This document shows positions 7,904-17,059 of a stretch of 18,433 nucleotides of DNA, in pieces. Source of the DNA: Bacteroidetes bacterium UBA2364 (lineage in GTDB: Bacteria > Bacteroidota > Rhodothermia > Rhodothermales > UBA2364); assembly GCA_002344075.1 (NCBI GenBank), contig DDTM01000110.1, positions 1-18,433 on the forward strand, in the 5' to 3' direction. Every line of letters begins with the position of its first letter. Positions within the stretch are counted from its first letter, which is position 1. The translations under genes were made by a program, and so were the position numbers. The notes under the pieces are model-generated. The model worked only from the letters and a program-made list of their open reading frames with translations. It had not been told where the DNA came from and searched no databases.

Positions 7904-10900
7904 ATGTTCAGACAGCCTTATGTTTTAGGCGTGTTAGTGGCCTTTTTTTGCACCTTACACGGATTTGCCCAGCCCAATCGCAATCTGACAGGGACGCATT
8001 TGAAGCGGGTTTGGACAACCGCAGACGGTTTGCCCGTAAACCATGCAAACGATATTGAAATGGACGGGCAAGGATTTGTCTGGATCGCAACCGTAGAAGG
8101 GTTGGTTCGTTTTGATGGATTTGCTTTCTTTGTGTACAATCGGGATAATACTCCTGTATTGTCGAGCAATCGGATATTATCCATCTTCAAAACGAATAAA
8201 GGGATTATTTTCTCTACTCAAGACAATGTCCATTATTCATATCAAGGTGGAAAAATCGAGAAATTAAACTTCACCAATCAACAAAATAATCATTGGATTC
8301 AATATCATGAAAAACTAAATATATTATATGAATTTAGTTCAAAATCTTTTTCGGTTTATAAATCTGGTATTAAGATATTTAATATAGTCGGAAATTATTT
8401 CAGGCAGGGAATATTGTCTGATGAGGGTGTCTATGTCGCATCTTCAAAAAATATTTCATTTTATCATTTTGCTTCCAACTCTCTTAAAACAATATATACG
8501 TTTGATGATGAATATAAAATAAACCATTTTAGTATTCAGAAAGACCTTACAGCAATTGTTCAGATAGCTGGTAAAGGAGTGGTTTGTTTGGACCAGAGTG
8601 GGCTAATAAAAGAAATAAAAAATGTATTTAGTGTTAGGGAGGGGAAGCAAAATTATGTTTCTGAGTACCTAAACCTTTATCAAGGAAATCGGTTGTTAAG
8701 AATAAACAAATGTAAACCTGATGTTTATTCTCAACTTGATGATTCTGTAAACCCTTTGTTTAGCGCATATTCGCAATTTATAAGACGAACAATAGATCGA
8801 GAAAATATATTTTATTATTACGGGAATTATTTTTATATTAATAATCAAAAATTTGATAAGTTTAGCAACTCAATTACAGGTGTAGTTAAAGATAAAAATG
8901 GAAACTATTTCGTAACGACAAGTGGGGGAGGCTTTTTAGTGTATTATACTCCCCAAATTAATAATTGGGCAATAGGCTTAGGAGAGGCCTCGAATATTTA
9001 TTCGCTATTTCAACTGAATAATCATATTTTTTTGACAGAAACAAACGTAGGATATATTTACAAATTTGATACTAAATCTGGAGTTTCTGAATATTTTTCA
9101 AAATTTTTTAGTGGTGACGAAGGTAAGATTTTCAAAGGATTAAATGGTCAAATGTGGCTCATACATAATACCAAGCGCTGTGAAATAGATGTAAAAAGTA
9201 CAATGGGTAATTGTTTGCCGCCGCTTCCTTTTAGAGAGATTTTTATCATCGAACAGGCCCCCAATCGTCATTTCTGGGTTGCTACAGGGGAAGGGTTGTA
9301 CACGGCTTCTGATTGGAATGGCGCTTGGCAGGAGGTTCGGACAAGCAGAGGGGAGGCAATGGATGGGGTTTACCGGATCAGTTTTTTGGATAATGGAGAA
9401 GTTTGGTTTGGGCGGCGCGACAATGGTTTGTTTCGCTTTCGGAATGGGAAGGGCGTTCGCGTTTTATCAAAGGAACATCCGTGTGGGAACCAAACACGGG
9501 AAATCATCAGCGATGGTCGGCATAACGTTTGGATTGGTACAGAGTCTCAAGGGATTTGCCATATTGCACTTTCAGACGAGGGGGTGGTTGGGCGTGTTAC
9601 CCAAATCAAAAAGCAACAGGGTCTGTTTGCGTCTGGGGTTCACCGTATGATAGACGATTATATGGGGCGTTATTGGATGAGTTCAAATTTTGGCGTTTTT
9701 TGGGTGTCAAAGCGGTCTTTATACGACTTTGTGAACGGACGGGTAGGCCACTTGTCTTCGGTGGCTTTTGGCGAACGGGATGGTTTGGTGAACCGTGAAG
9801 GAAATGGTGGCCGGCAAAATTCAGGTATTTACACCAGGTCTGGCAAAATACTTTTTCCAACACAGAATGGTATTGTGGAGATTGATCCACGACGAATCCC
9901 TTTCAAGACAGCCATACCATCGGTATATCTTGTATCCGTTGAGAATCTAGGAAGGCGGTATTTGCCCAATGCAATGCTTACCCTGCCTGCCACAGCCCGT
10001 GATTTAACGTTTCACTATTCGGCCATCGAAATGGTACAACCCCAAAATGTGGTCTTTAGGTATCGTTTACGCGGTTACGATGAAAGTTGGCGACCAGCTT
10101 CGCAAATCCGGTTTGCAAATTATACCAATTTGCGACATGGTTCCTATACCTTCGAGCTACAAGCGGGCATTGCAGGAAATTTTTCCGGTACTTCATTTCA
10201 ACAAACTTTTTCAATTGCTCCCTTTTGGTTTGAAACATGGTGGTTTTATGGAATGGTATTACTTGGAATTGCCTTGGCCGGAAATGGGTGGTTACGTTTT
10301 CGGACACGAAATATTTCGGAACGGGCGCGTGAGCTGGAGGCCAATGTCGCCATGCGAACCCTTGAAATAACGCATCAACAAGCCCTACTAAGCAGCCAAA
10401 ACCGGAGTCTTCGAGAACAGACCGAACAAATACGGCAACAAGCAGCTCAGTTAGAAGAAATAGATAGAGCTAAATCGAGGCTTTTTATTAATTTAGCCCA
10501 TGAATTTCGTACACCTTTGACGGTGATTTCAACGCCCGTAGAGGCTTATTTGAGGCGAAAAAGAGATCAGTTGCCCGATGATCAACGCCGTCTATTTGCG
10601 TCAATCTTACGAAATAGCAACCGCTTGCTGGAATTGGTGAACCAACTATTGGAAATTGCCCGCTTAGAGTCTGGTATGGTTCCTATTCGGTTGGTGGATA
10701 CTGATTTGCCAGGTTTTGTTCGTGATTGGATTGAAGGGCATTTCCGCGAGATGGCTACCGAAAAACACATTCGGATACGCTTCGAGGCCGAGCCTTTTGC
10801 TTTTAGGGTGGGAGTAGATACTGAAAAACTGGGCACCATTTTATCAAACCTGATCTCGAATGCCGTCAAATTTACCCCCCCGGAAGGATTGGTATTTGTG

Positions 10901-12016
10901 CAAGTACATGGTTCCGAGACCAAAAGTTGTCAGATTTGTGTCACCGATTCGGGGGCGGGTATTCCGGAAAGCGAAATTAAACGTGTTTTTGATTGGTATT
11001 ATCGGGCCAGTATGCACGCAATAGATCATTCGGGGACGGGGATTGGGCTTTCGCTCTCGCGGGAACTGGCTTTGGCAATGGGGGGTGATCTGGTTGTCAC
11101 CAGTAAATTGGGCGAAGGGGCACGTTTTTGCCTGTCATTACCCCGTCAGTTAGGTGAAATTCGGAAAAAAATAGAGCCAGAACCCTTATGGACACCCCAA
11201 GAAATCATGCCTTCTTCTCAAAATACCGACCTACCGCTGGTGTTGATTGTCGAAGACCAAAAAGAGGTCGCAACATTGATTGCAGATGGGCTTGCGGAAG
11301 AATATCGCACAATTTGGGCTGAAAATGGCGTGGTGGCCTTAGAACTCTTGGATGAACACTTGCCCGACTTGGTCATTGCAGATGTGATGATGCCTATTAT
11401 GGATGGATGGCGATTTGTGCAACATGTACGGAATAGGTCTATTGGGGCAAGTCTGCCTGTTATCATGCTTACAGCCCGTGCCGACGAAGAGGGGCATCGT
11501 AGTAGTCTGAAATATGGGGCAGACGTATATCTCAAAAAGCCATTTGCAATGGATGTTTTACTCTTGCAAATCAGTAACTTATTGGGACAGCGCAGAGAAT
11601 GGGCAAGAAAACTCCGGATGCAGTGGATGGCCGAGTACCCCCCAAAAACCCATACCCTCCTACCGGAGGACGAAAATGCAGTGTTTTTACAGACATTGGA
11701 AAAAGTACTGACTGATCAATTAGGCAATCCAGACTTTGATGTAGATCAATTGGCTGGCATCCTAATGATAAGCCGGGCCAAGCTCTTCCAAAAAATCAAA
11801 CAACTGACCAATGAAACCCCGACCCATCAATTAAGCCGAATGCGTATGGAAGAGGCACTACGACTCTTGGAAAAGGGTGTCACTGTCACGGAAGTCGCCT
11901 TTGCTGTGGGGTATCATAGCCTTGCAGGGTTTTCTAAGGCGTTTAAGGCAAAATATGGTATCTCTCCCTCCGACTTCCGCAAGAGTACTCTTGGCAGAGC
12001 GGACCTGCCGGGATAA
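7904..12016 (+). CDS. Hybrid two-component system sensor-regulator (propeller, Y_Y_Y, HisKA, HATPase, receiver, AraC HTH)
   Basis: This 1370-residue inner-membrane protein combines sensor kinase and transcription factor. Seen in order: signal peptide (about 1-24); first propeller repeat WTTADGLPVNHANDI ... GLVRFDG (about 36-73) with more blades to about 680; a Y_Y_Y domain (about 700-772, VVFRYRLRGYDESW); one transmembrane helix (about 778-798); coiled coil (about 810-855); HisKA with His866 (LAHEFRTPLT); HATPase with GTGIGL (1044-1049); receiver with Asp1160 (VIADVMMPIMDG) and Lys1212 (LKKPF); AraC-type helix-turn-helix (about 1280-1365). All catalytic residues are present. I prefer ATG 7904 to TTG 7877 because the signal peptide starts there. 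Such proteins usually sense a periplasmic ligand and activate nearby transport genes, here probably the receptor pair downstream. Residues about 106-425 are encoded by unusually AT-rich DNA. Confidence 0.95.
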   Translation: MFRQPYVLGVLVAFFCTLHGFAQPNRNLTGTHLKRVWTTADGLPVNHANDIEMDGQGFVWIATVEGLVRFDGFAFFVYNRDNTPVLSSNRILSIFKTNKGIIFSTQDNVHYSYQGGKIEKLNFTNQQNNHWIQYHEKLNILYEFSSKSFSVYKSGIKIFNIVGNYFRQGILSDEGVYVASSKNISFYHFASNSLKTIYTFDDEYKINHFSIQKDLTAIVQIAGKGVVCLDQSGLIKEIKNVFSVREGKQNYVSEYLNLYQGNRLLRINKCKPDVYSQLDDSVNPLFSAYSQFIRRTIDRENIFYYYGNYFYINNQKFDKFSNSITGVVKDKNGNYFVTTSGGGFLVYYTPQINNWAIGLGEASNIYSLFQLNNHIFLTETNVGYIYKFDTKSGVSEYFSKFFSGDEGKIFKGLNGQMWLIHNTKRCEIDVKSTMGNCLPPLPFREIFIIEQAPNRHFWVATGEGLYTASDWNGAWQEVRTSRGEAMDGVYRISFLDNGEVWFGRRDNGLFRFRNGKGVRVLSKEHPCGNQTREIISDGRHNVWIGTESQGICHIALSDEGVVGRVTQIKKQQGLFASGVHRMIDDYMGRYWMSSNFGVFWVSKRSLYDFVNGRVGHLSSVAFGERDGLVNREGNGGRQNSGIYTRSGKILFPTQNGIVEIDPRRIPFKTAIPSVYLVSVENLGRRYLPNAMLTLPATARDLTFHYSAIEMVQPQNVVFRYRLRGYDESWRPASQIRFANYTNLRHGSYTFELQAGIAGNFSGTSFQQTFSIAPFWFETWWFYGMVLLGIALAGNGWLRFRTRNISERARELEANVAMRTLEITHQQALLSSQNRSLREQTEQIRQQAAQLEEIDRAKSRLFINLAHEFRTPLTVISTPVEAYLRRKRDQLPDDQRRLFASILRNSNRLLELVNQLLEIARLESGMVPIRLVDTDLPGFVRDWIEGHFREMATEKHIRIRFEAEPFAFRVGVDTEKLGTILSNLISNAVKFTPPEGLVFVQVHGSETKSCQICVTDSGAGIPESEIKRVFDWYYRASMHAIDHSGTGIGLSLSRELALAMGGDLVVTSKLGEGARFCLSLPRQLGEIRKKIEPEPLWTPQEIMPSSQNTDLPLVLIVEDQKEVATLIADGLAEEYRTIWAENGVVALELLDEHLPDLVIADVMMPIMDGWRFVQHVRNRSIGASLPVIMLTARADEEGHRSSLKYGADVYLKKPFAMDVLLLQISNLLGQRREWARKLRMQWMAEYPPKTHTLLPEDENAVFLQTLEKVLTDQLGNPDFDVDQLAGILMISRAKLFQKIKQLTNETPTHQLSRMRMEEALRLLEKGVTVTEVAFAVGYHSLAGFSKAFKAKYGISPSDFRKSTLGRADLPG

Positions 12017-12071
12017 AGAGAGGCTGATCGTTGGTTGGGCTAATTTCTGATCAAACCCATATCTGGATTGG

Positions 12072-12100
12072 TTGTTTTGGCAAATGAGTGGGTATATTTT
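12072..12100 (+). promoter_or_regulatory. Possible Bacteroidota-type promoter for the TonB receptor gene
   Basis: TTG (12072-12074) and TATATTTT (12093-12100) lie 18 bp apart, resembling the Bacteroidota -33 TTTG / -7 TAnnTTTG pattern with one mismatch in the -7 box. They are about 64 bp upstream of the receptor ATG. The match is loose and AT-rich DNA yields such patterns by chance. Confidence 0.25.
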
Positions 12101-12163
12101 CCTGTGGAGTCCCGCTTGGTAGAATCTCTTGCGTTTTTCTATAATCACATAATTTACAATGAG

Positions 12164-14668
12164 ATGAAGAATTTGAGTTTTTGGATGGGTATGGTTTTGT
12201 GCCTATGTGTTTTGCCGATGGGAGCACACGCACAGAGCCGCTTTACCATCAGCGGCTATGTAGAGGATGCTGAGAGTGGGGAAAAGCTCATTGGGGCCAC
12301 CATCTATGCGCCAGAGCTGAAGGCGGGCACAGTGGCCAATAAATATGGATTCTATAGTCTTACCTTACCTGCCGCAGATACTATAAAAATTGTGGCCTCG
12401 TTTGTGGGATATAAAGTGCAAATCCTACATATTTCAAACCTGAAAGACGTTGTAATCAATATCCGACTAACGCCTGAGCCTGCCTCAAACGAGACGGAAA
12501 TTGTGGGAGAACGTGTGGAAAATATCATCCAATCTACCCGAATGGGAACCATAGATGTACCGATTGAGCAAATCCGAAAAGTACCTGCAATTTTAGGCGA
12601 GCGCGATTTGTTGAAAGCCATCCAACTGCTTCCGGGCGTAAAAGGTGGAACAGAAGGCTCCTCGGGCTTGTATGTGCGTGGTGGTGGGCCAGACCAAAAC
12701 CTCATCCTATTAGACGGTGCGCCAGTCTATAATGCCAGTCATCTGTTTGGCTTTTTTTCGGTGTTTAATACCGATGCTATCCAACACGTAGAGCTTACCA
12801 AAGGTGGTTTTCCAGCACGATACGGCGGTCGCCTTTCTTCAGTTTTGGATATTAGTATGAAGGAGGGAAATTTGCGGGAATGGCAAACCGATGGCGGCGT
12901 GGGCATCATCTCGTCACGCCTAACGGTACAGGGACCACTTATAAAAGACAAAATGAGCGTCTTAGTATCGGGAAGGAGAACCTATGTGGATGTATTGGCG
13001 CGGCCCATTATTCGGTCGTTAAACGCAAGTGGAGACGGGCCGGGCGGCGATGTGGGGTATTATTTTTATGACCTGAATGCCAAACTAAATTATATTATAT
13101 CTCCTAAAGACCGGATTTATTTGAGTACGTATTCTGGTAAAGACCATGCTTATACGAATATTGTCCAAAGCGACGAATTTGACAATCATGTACCGAACTT
13201 ACGTATATCCACATCCGAAAGCACCAAAGGTGATCTGAAATGGGGTAATCAAACCACGACGTTTCGATGGAACCATTTGTTCTCTAAGCAGCTTTTTGCC
13301 AATACCATGATGACGTATTCGGATTATACCTTTAATATAGACCTCGGTTATGAGTATCAACGATCCGAAAATGACAAATTGATCCAGAGAGATTATCAAC
13401 GGGCGCGGTATCTTTCTGGGATTACGGATAAAAGTGCGCGAATAGATTTTGACTATCTACCGATTCCGGCACACGCCATTAAGTTTGGCGCTTTGGGGAT
13501 CTGGCACGAATACCGTCCCGGAGCGGCTAGTTTGCGGACAGAAGAAACGGGTGCTACTCCCAGAGATACCACCTTAGCCCCCAAAACTATACTTACCAAA
13601 GCCACAGAATTGGCGGCTTATATAGAGGACGATTGGGCGATTTCGGAGAAAATGAAGCTTAATGTGGGTTTACACACTTCTGGATTTCGGGTGGGAAAAA
13701 CGTTTTATCCATCGCTTCAGCCGCGTTTTGCATTTCGGTATTTGTCGGGAGTTTATGCTTTCAAAGCCTCGTTTGTGACGATGCGGCAATACATCCACCT
13801 TTTGGCCAATAGCGGGGTCGGGCTTCCAACCGATCTTTGGTTGCCAGCAACTGAACGGGTCAAGCCACAATCGGCGTGGCAAGCGGCTTTAGGAATCTCA
13901 CGTGTGTTTTCCGAAGCAGGTATGGAAGCCAGTATCGAGGGCTATTATAAACCCATGAAAAACCTGATCGAGTATAAAGTAGGCGCAAACTTCTTGAATG
14001 ATCCCACTACCGATTGGCAAGACAAGGTGGAAATTGGTAACGGGGAGGCATATGGCTTAGAGTTTTTCCTCCAAAAGAAGGTGGGGCGGACCAGTGGATG
14101 GGTCGGTTATACCCTCTCGTGGAGCAACCGGACCTTCCCCAATCTGAACAATGGCCTCACATTTCCCTATCGCTACGATCGGCGGCACGATATTTCCGTG
14201 GTGCTTAGTCATAAATTTTCCGAAAAAATAGATTTTGCCTTCAATTGGGTTTATGGTTCGGGAAACGCCGTAACATTGGCCCAAGCCCGTTTTCGGGGGA
14301 TGGATCAGTTGCCGGGAGACCCAATAGGGCTTACACAGGGAGGATTTAATGACCAACTACAAGACTGGCGTGTGGTACTTATAGATTATGGCAGTAGGAA
14401 TGGATATAGAACAACCGCTATGCACCGATTGGATGCGGCCCTCAATATTCATCGTAATAAGCCTACACCTTTCTTTGGTAGGCGCATACGAACTTGGACG
14501 TTTGGTGCGTATAATGCCTATAACCATAAGAATCCATTTTATATCTATTTATCCACTCAGTATAAATATTCAGATGAATTTCTCGGCGAACCAAAGGTGA
14601 CGACGCAGTACCGACAAGTAAGCATTGTACCGGTAATCCCTTCTATTTCCTATACCTTTAAAATATAA
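12164..14668 (+). CDS. TonB-dependent outer-membrane receptor with carboxypeptidase-regulatory-like domain
   Basis: The 834-residue protein imports an unknown substrate across the outer membrane using TonB energy. Seen: signal peptide (about 1-24, MKNLSFWMGMVLCLCVLPMG, then AHAQ); an N-terminal carboxypeptidase-regulatory-like domain (about 25-105, FTISGYVEDAESGEKLIGAT); a plug domain (about 125-235) with LYVRGGGPDQNLILLDGAPV and GGFPARYGGRLSSVLDI; then a long beta-barrel ending in SIVPVIPSISYTFKI with an aromatic near the C-terminus. ATG 12164 is preferred to an in-frame TTG at 12068, whose extra 32 residues do not fit a signal peptide. It is 147 bp after the sensor-regulator and 11 bp before the DUF4249 lipoprotein, so these last two are almost surely one operon. 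It is not a SusC with a SusD partner: no SusD is present. Confidence 0.93.
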   Translation: MKNLSFWMGMVLCLCVLPMGAHAQSRFTISGYVEDAESGEKLIGATIYAPELKAGTVANKYGFYSLTLPAADTIKIVASFVGYKVQILHISNLKDVVINIRLTPEPASNETEIVGERVENIIQSTRMGTIDVPIEQIRKVPAILGERDLLKAIQLLPGVKGGTEGSSGLYVRGGGPDQNLILLDGAPVYNASHLFGFFSVFNTDAIQHVELTKGGFPARYGGRLSSVLDISMKEGNLREWQTDGGVGIISSRLTVQGPLIKDKMSVLVSGRRTYVDVLARPIIRSLNASGDGPGGDVGYYFYDLNAKLNYIISPKDRIYLSTYSGKDHAYTNIVQSDEFDNHVPNLRISTSESTKGDLKWGNQTTTFRWNHLFSKQLFANTMMTYSDYTFNIDLGYEYQRSENDKLIQRDYQRARYLSGITDKSARIDFDYLPIPAHAIKFGALGIWHEYRPGAASLRTEETGATPRDTTLAPKTILTKATELAAYIEDDWAISEKMKLNVGLHTSGFRVGKTFYPSLQPRFAFRYLSGVYAFKASFVTMRQYIHLLANSGVGLPTDLWLPATERVKPQSAWQAALGISRVFSEAGMEASIEGYYKPMKNLIEYKVGANFLNDPTTDWQDKVEIGNGEAYGLEFFLQKKVGRTSGWVGYTLSWSNRTFPNLNNGLTFPYRYDRRHDISVVLSHKFSEKIDFAFNWVYGSGNAVTLAQARFRGMDQLPGDPIGLTQGGFNDQLQDWRVVLIDYGSRNGYRTTAMHRLDAALNIHRNKPTPFFGRRIRTWTFGAYNAYNHKNPFYIYLSTQYKYSDEFLGEPKVTTQYRQVSIVPVIPSISYTFKI

Positions 14669-14679
14669 ATGGTTATATC

Positions 14680-15570
14680 ATGAAATATCTTTTCTTGGTA
14701 ATCAGTCTTTCCTTGTTCTTCGGGTGCGACTTCGAGCAAGTAGTGGACATTAAAATCCCCCTAAAACCCCAATTGGTTTTAAATGGGGCGCTGAATCCAG
14801 ATAGTAGCCTTATCATCCAACTATCGCAAAACACCAATTCGGTTGGCGAGCATAAGATGCCAGAATTTGTACCGAATGCCACCGTTACGGCATGGGAAGA
14901 TGGAAAGTCGTTGGGTAATCTAAAGTGGACTGGTGTGGAAGGGCGGTATCGCTTAGAAAATGTCTATCCAGAAACCGGAAAAACCTATCGGATCAAAGCA
15001 AGTGCCACTGGTTTCCCTGATATTGAGGCCGAGACCACCATTCCTAAGCCCATTGATATAAGTGCCCATATCACGATGCAAGGACAAGATGCGACGCTAA
15101 AGCTGGTACTTAGAGATGCACAGGAGGAGATAAATTATTATATGTTAACCGCCTATGCTTATCACCCGAAAACTACTACAATTGGACCAAATGGTGGCGC
15201 CAGAACGCTTCCTGCAAGTATTCAGTGGCTAAATTGCTCCATAAAAGCCTCTTTTCTCCCCGCCTCCTCGTTTGAACTTGAGGGAGTGGGGCAATATTGT
15301 GGTGGCTTCCGGGTGTTATTTACTGACGTTCTCATGAAAGCAACCGAAAACCCGTTTGAGGTATTTCTCTCGGATATAAATCGAGCAAATGGCGTAAAAA
15401 CCTATGTAGTTGTGGCAGCCATTCCAAAGGTGCTGCTTAATTATGAGGCCACCATGTATAGTGGGGGCTCCAACCTCGGCTTGTTTAGCGAGCCGATAAA
15501 TGTAATAGGGAACGTAAAAGGCGGCCTTGGCCTATTGGTTAGCTATAATGGAGTTCGGTACGATATTTAA
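14680..15570 (+). CDS. DUF4249 family lipoprotein, partner of the TonB receptor
   Basis: The 296-residue protein starts with a lipoprotein signal: MKYLFLVISLSLFFGC, with Cys16 as the lipidated residue in a LFFGC lipobox. The mature part has the look of DUF4249: VVDIKIPLKPQLVLNGALNP, then NATVTAWEDGK, YPETGKTYRIKASATGF and EAETTIPKP, which suggests an immunoglobulin-like beta-sandwich early on. Family knowledge: DUF4249 lipoproteins often sit directly after TonB-dependent receptors in Bacteroidota and are thought to work with them at the outer membrane; their biochemical role is not settled. The gene is 11 bp after the receptor stop. Its own stop is 4 bp from the stop of the convergent gene, so no separate terminator fits in the gap. 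Confidence 0.85.
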   Translation: MKYLFLVISLSLFFGCDFEQVVDIKIPLKPQLVLNGALNPDSSLIIQLSQNTNSVGEHKMPEFVPNATVTAWEDGKSLGNLKWTGVEGRYRLENVYPETGKTYRIKASATGFPDIEAETTIPKPIDISAHITMQGQDATLKLVLRDAQEEINYYMLTAYAYHPKTTTIGPNGGARTLPASIQWLNCSIKASFLPASSFELEGVGQYCGGFRVLFTDVLMKATENPFEVFLSDINRANGVKTYVVVAAIPKVLLNYEATMYSGGSNLGLFSEPINVIGNVKGGLGLLVSYNGVRYDI

Positions 15571-15574
15571 TAAA

Positions 15575-16216
15575 TCAAAATCGTAATTGGATGCCTAGGC
15601 TTGGCTTACCATCGGGTGCTGAGAACTGAAACATTGTTTTATTGGCTTTTCTTGCCCCTCTGGAAGCCGCAATAGCCGACAACAAGCGGTTTCCTACCAA
15701 AAGTCCAGTAAACAAAATACGCTGGCGGCGCATGGCCTCGGCTTGATCGCGAAGTGTAGAGTATTGTGCTCGTGCATCGGTACTGCTCCAAGCCCAAGCG
15801 TTTTTAGGGTCTTGTGCAGCTTCAATCTGGCTCCACCGCCGGGCTAGTTCGAGCGCAAAGACATAGTCTTCACTACGGTTGTAATTGCCAATTCGAACCA
15901 TAAACGCTCGGTCTTTATCCGCCAAAGATACCCCTGCTTGGATTTGGGCGTGGCTATATGAGGTCTGGGTATAGTAGTTATGTCGCCTTAAAGAGCTAAT
16001 AAACCCAAGCCATAATCCAGCATCGGAGGCAATAAATGCAGAGGCTTTTCCTTGCCACGAACCATTCTGGAGGTATTGCTGCCCCCAACCAGGCAATAGT
16101 AAACTTTTGGCAAAAGCCTCACTACTTTTTTTGGTGGCTTGTGCTTCAATGTTAGGAGCATGAACCAAGCACAATAAGAGCACTATAAACGTACTCCAAG
16201 AAGAGTTTTTTTTCAT
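15575..16216 (-). CDS. Secreted or membrane protein with LPGWGQ motif (DUF5683-like), function unknown
   Basis: The 213-residue protein begins with a signal peptide (lysines 2-3, hydrophobic STFIVLLLCLVHAP, cleavage likely after EAQA). After it comes SLLLPGWGQQYLQNGSWQG (about 38-56), which recalls the PGxGQ-Y motif of DUF5683 proteins. A hydrophobic stretch (ASAFIASDAGLWLGFIS) follows, then a charged middle, a second hydrophobic segment (ILFTGLLVGNRLLSAIAA) and the end IQLRF. The final aromatic would suit an outer-membrane protein, but two helices in the inner membrane are equally possible. I do not know the function, and the family link rests on a short motif. Its ATG overlaps the stop of the upstream acetyltransferase gene by one base (TAATG), which implies translational coupling. 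Confidence 0.75.
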   Translation of the reverse strand: MKKNSSWSTFIVLLLCLVHAPNIEAQATKKSSEAFAKSLLLPGWGQQYLQNGSWQGKASAFIASDAGLWLGFISSLRRHNYYTQTSYSHAQIQAGVSLADKDRAFMVRIGNYNRSEDYVFALELARRWSQIEAAQDPKNAWAWSSTDARAQYSTLRDQAEAMRRQRILFTGLLVGNRLLSAIAASRGARKANKTMFQFSAPDGKPSLGIQLRF

Positions 16217-16809
16217 TAAAATCCTAATTTCTTCTTATTGCCCGAATCGGTGAATCGTTCTGGATGAGGGAATTTTTCCTCCCATTCTTCCCGTAGTAAG
16301 CCCATGAGCGTAAGATCGCCATGCTTTCCACCTGAATAGGCCAAATGCCTTAGACAACCCTCTTCCTTGTATCCTAATTTGCTGTGGAGGGCAATGCCTG
16401 CCTCGTTGGTAGATAAAGTGGCAATGGTTACTTTGTGGTACCGCAACTCTTCAAAGAAATAACGGAGAATCAGTCCGACTGCATCTGTGGCATAGCCCTT
16501 TTTCCGAAACTCACGCTCAATAAATACTTCATATGAAAAAGTTCCGACGCGGCGATCACAGGCAACGGTAGTAATCCCTCCCACCACTTCTTTGTTGTTG
16601 TCTTCGATCAAAAACCGATAATTATCGTCGTCTGAGGGGGCGGTATTGTGGCGTTCAATGAGGTGTTTTTGCCAGGTTTTTGCCACAAGAGGGGGAAGTA
16701 GGTCTAATTGGCGCATTGCTTCGCTGTCATTTCGCCAGTCAATCAGAATGTCAGTATCTTCGGTGTCTATTTCCCGAAGGCGAATTTTTTTTGTTTGCCA
16801 GAAACTCAT
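16216..16809 (-). CDS. GNAT-family N-acetyltransferase (RimJ/RimL-like)
   Basis: The 197-residue protein is a GNAT enzyme that would transfer acetyl from acetyl-CoA to an amine. Seen: start KIRLREIDTEDTDILIDWRN typical of the Acetyltransf_3 subgroup, VVGGITTV on beta-strand 4, the acetyl-CoA pyrophosphate loop REFRKKGYATDAVG (RKKGYA at 102-107), and ALHSKLGYKEEGCLRH near the C-terminus. The RimJ/RimL style suggests a protein or small-molecule amine acceptor, but the substrate is not predictable. I chose ATG 16809 over a TTG at 16908 because the GNAT fold begins right after it and the extra 33 residues look non-conserved. It is the first gene of a two-gene unit with the LPGWGQ protein, sharing a TAATG overlap. 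Confidence 0.87.
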   Translation of the reverse strand: MSFWQTKKIRLREIDTEDTDILIDWRNDSEAMRQLDLLPPLVAKTWQKHLIERHNTAPSDDDNYRFLIEDNNKEVVGGITTVACDRRVGTFSYEVFIEREFRKKGYATDAVGLILRYFFEELRYHKVTIATLSTNEAGIALHSKLGYKEEGCLRHLAYSGGKHGDLTLMGLLREEWEEKFPHPERFTDSGNKKKLGF

Positions 16810-17021
16810 GGTATTTTGCGGAATGGGTTGGAACGGAGGAACAAAACAAGATACACAAAACACCTGTCTGATTTGGTATAAATCCTGCTGATTTTTGTTG
16901 TTCGACAAAATTTTGGTCGTTTTTTCGACTGTAGGCCAATACTGTTTTTTAATTGAGAGGAGCCGCTGTTATGGGCGATTTCGCAACATGGAATGTCGGT
17001 ATATGTATGTGGGGTTATAAA
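16810..17021. other. Intergenic region upstream of the acetyltransferase gene
   Basis: No conserved gene is visible. It should hold the promoter of the leftward acetyltransferase unit, but I cannot place it with confidence. CTGTAGGCC (16929-16937) is an exact inverted copy of GGCCTACAG (17028-17036), which lies in the neighbouring terminator stem. On the + strand, AGGAG (16958-16962) sits 8 nt before an ATG at 16971 that opens a 45-codon frame ending at 17108; I treat this as unproven. Confidence 0.5.
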
Positions 17022-17059
17022 GAAAGTGGCCTACAGGTGCCAGCCTATAGACCACTTTC
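17022..17059 (-). terminator. Intrinsic terminator of the Y-family polymerase-like gene
   Basis: Reading the - strand, GAAAGTGGTCTATAGG (17059-17044) pairs with CCTGTAGGCCACTTTC (17037-17022). All 16 positions pair if two U-G wobbles are counted, and the loop is about 6 nt. On the + strand the same two positions become C-A mismatches, so the structure is shaped for the - strand. The bases after it read TTTATAA, a short T-run. It lies 85 bp past the stop of the gene ending at 17145. Confidence 0.75.

Noticed and set aside
9279..9798. Alternative + strand frames inside the hybrid regulator
   Set aside because: They overlap a continuous, domain-supported frame and look like composition artefacts.
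12068..12163. TTG at 12068 as the TonB receptor start
   Set aside because: It places 32 non-conserved residues before a clear signal peptide starting at 12164.
14549..14557. TTATCCACT, one base from a DnaA box
   Set aside because: It is a single mismatched copy inside the TonB receptor coding sequence with no partner sites.
16810..16908. TTG at 16908 as the acetyltransferase start
   Set aside because: The GNAT fold begins at the ATG at 16809; the extension shows no family features.
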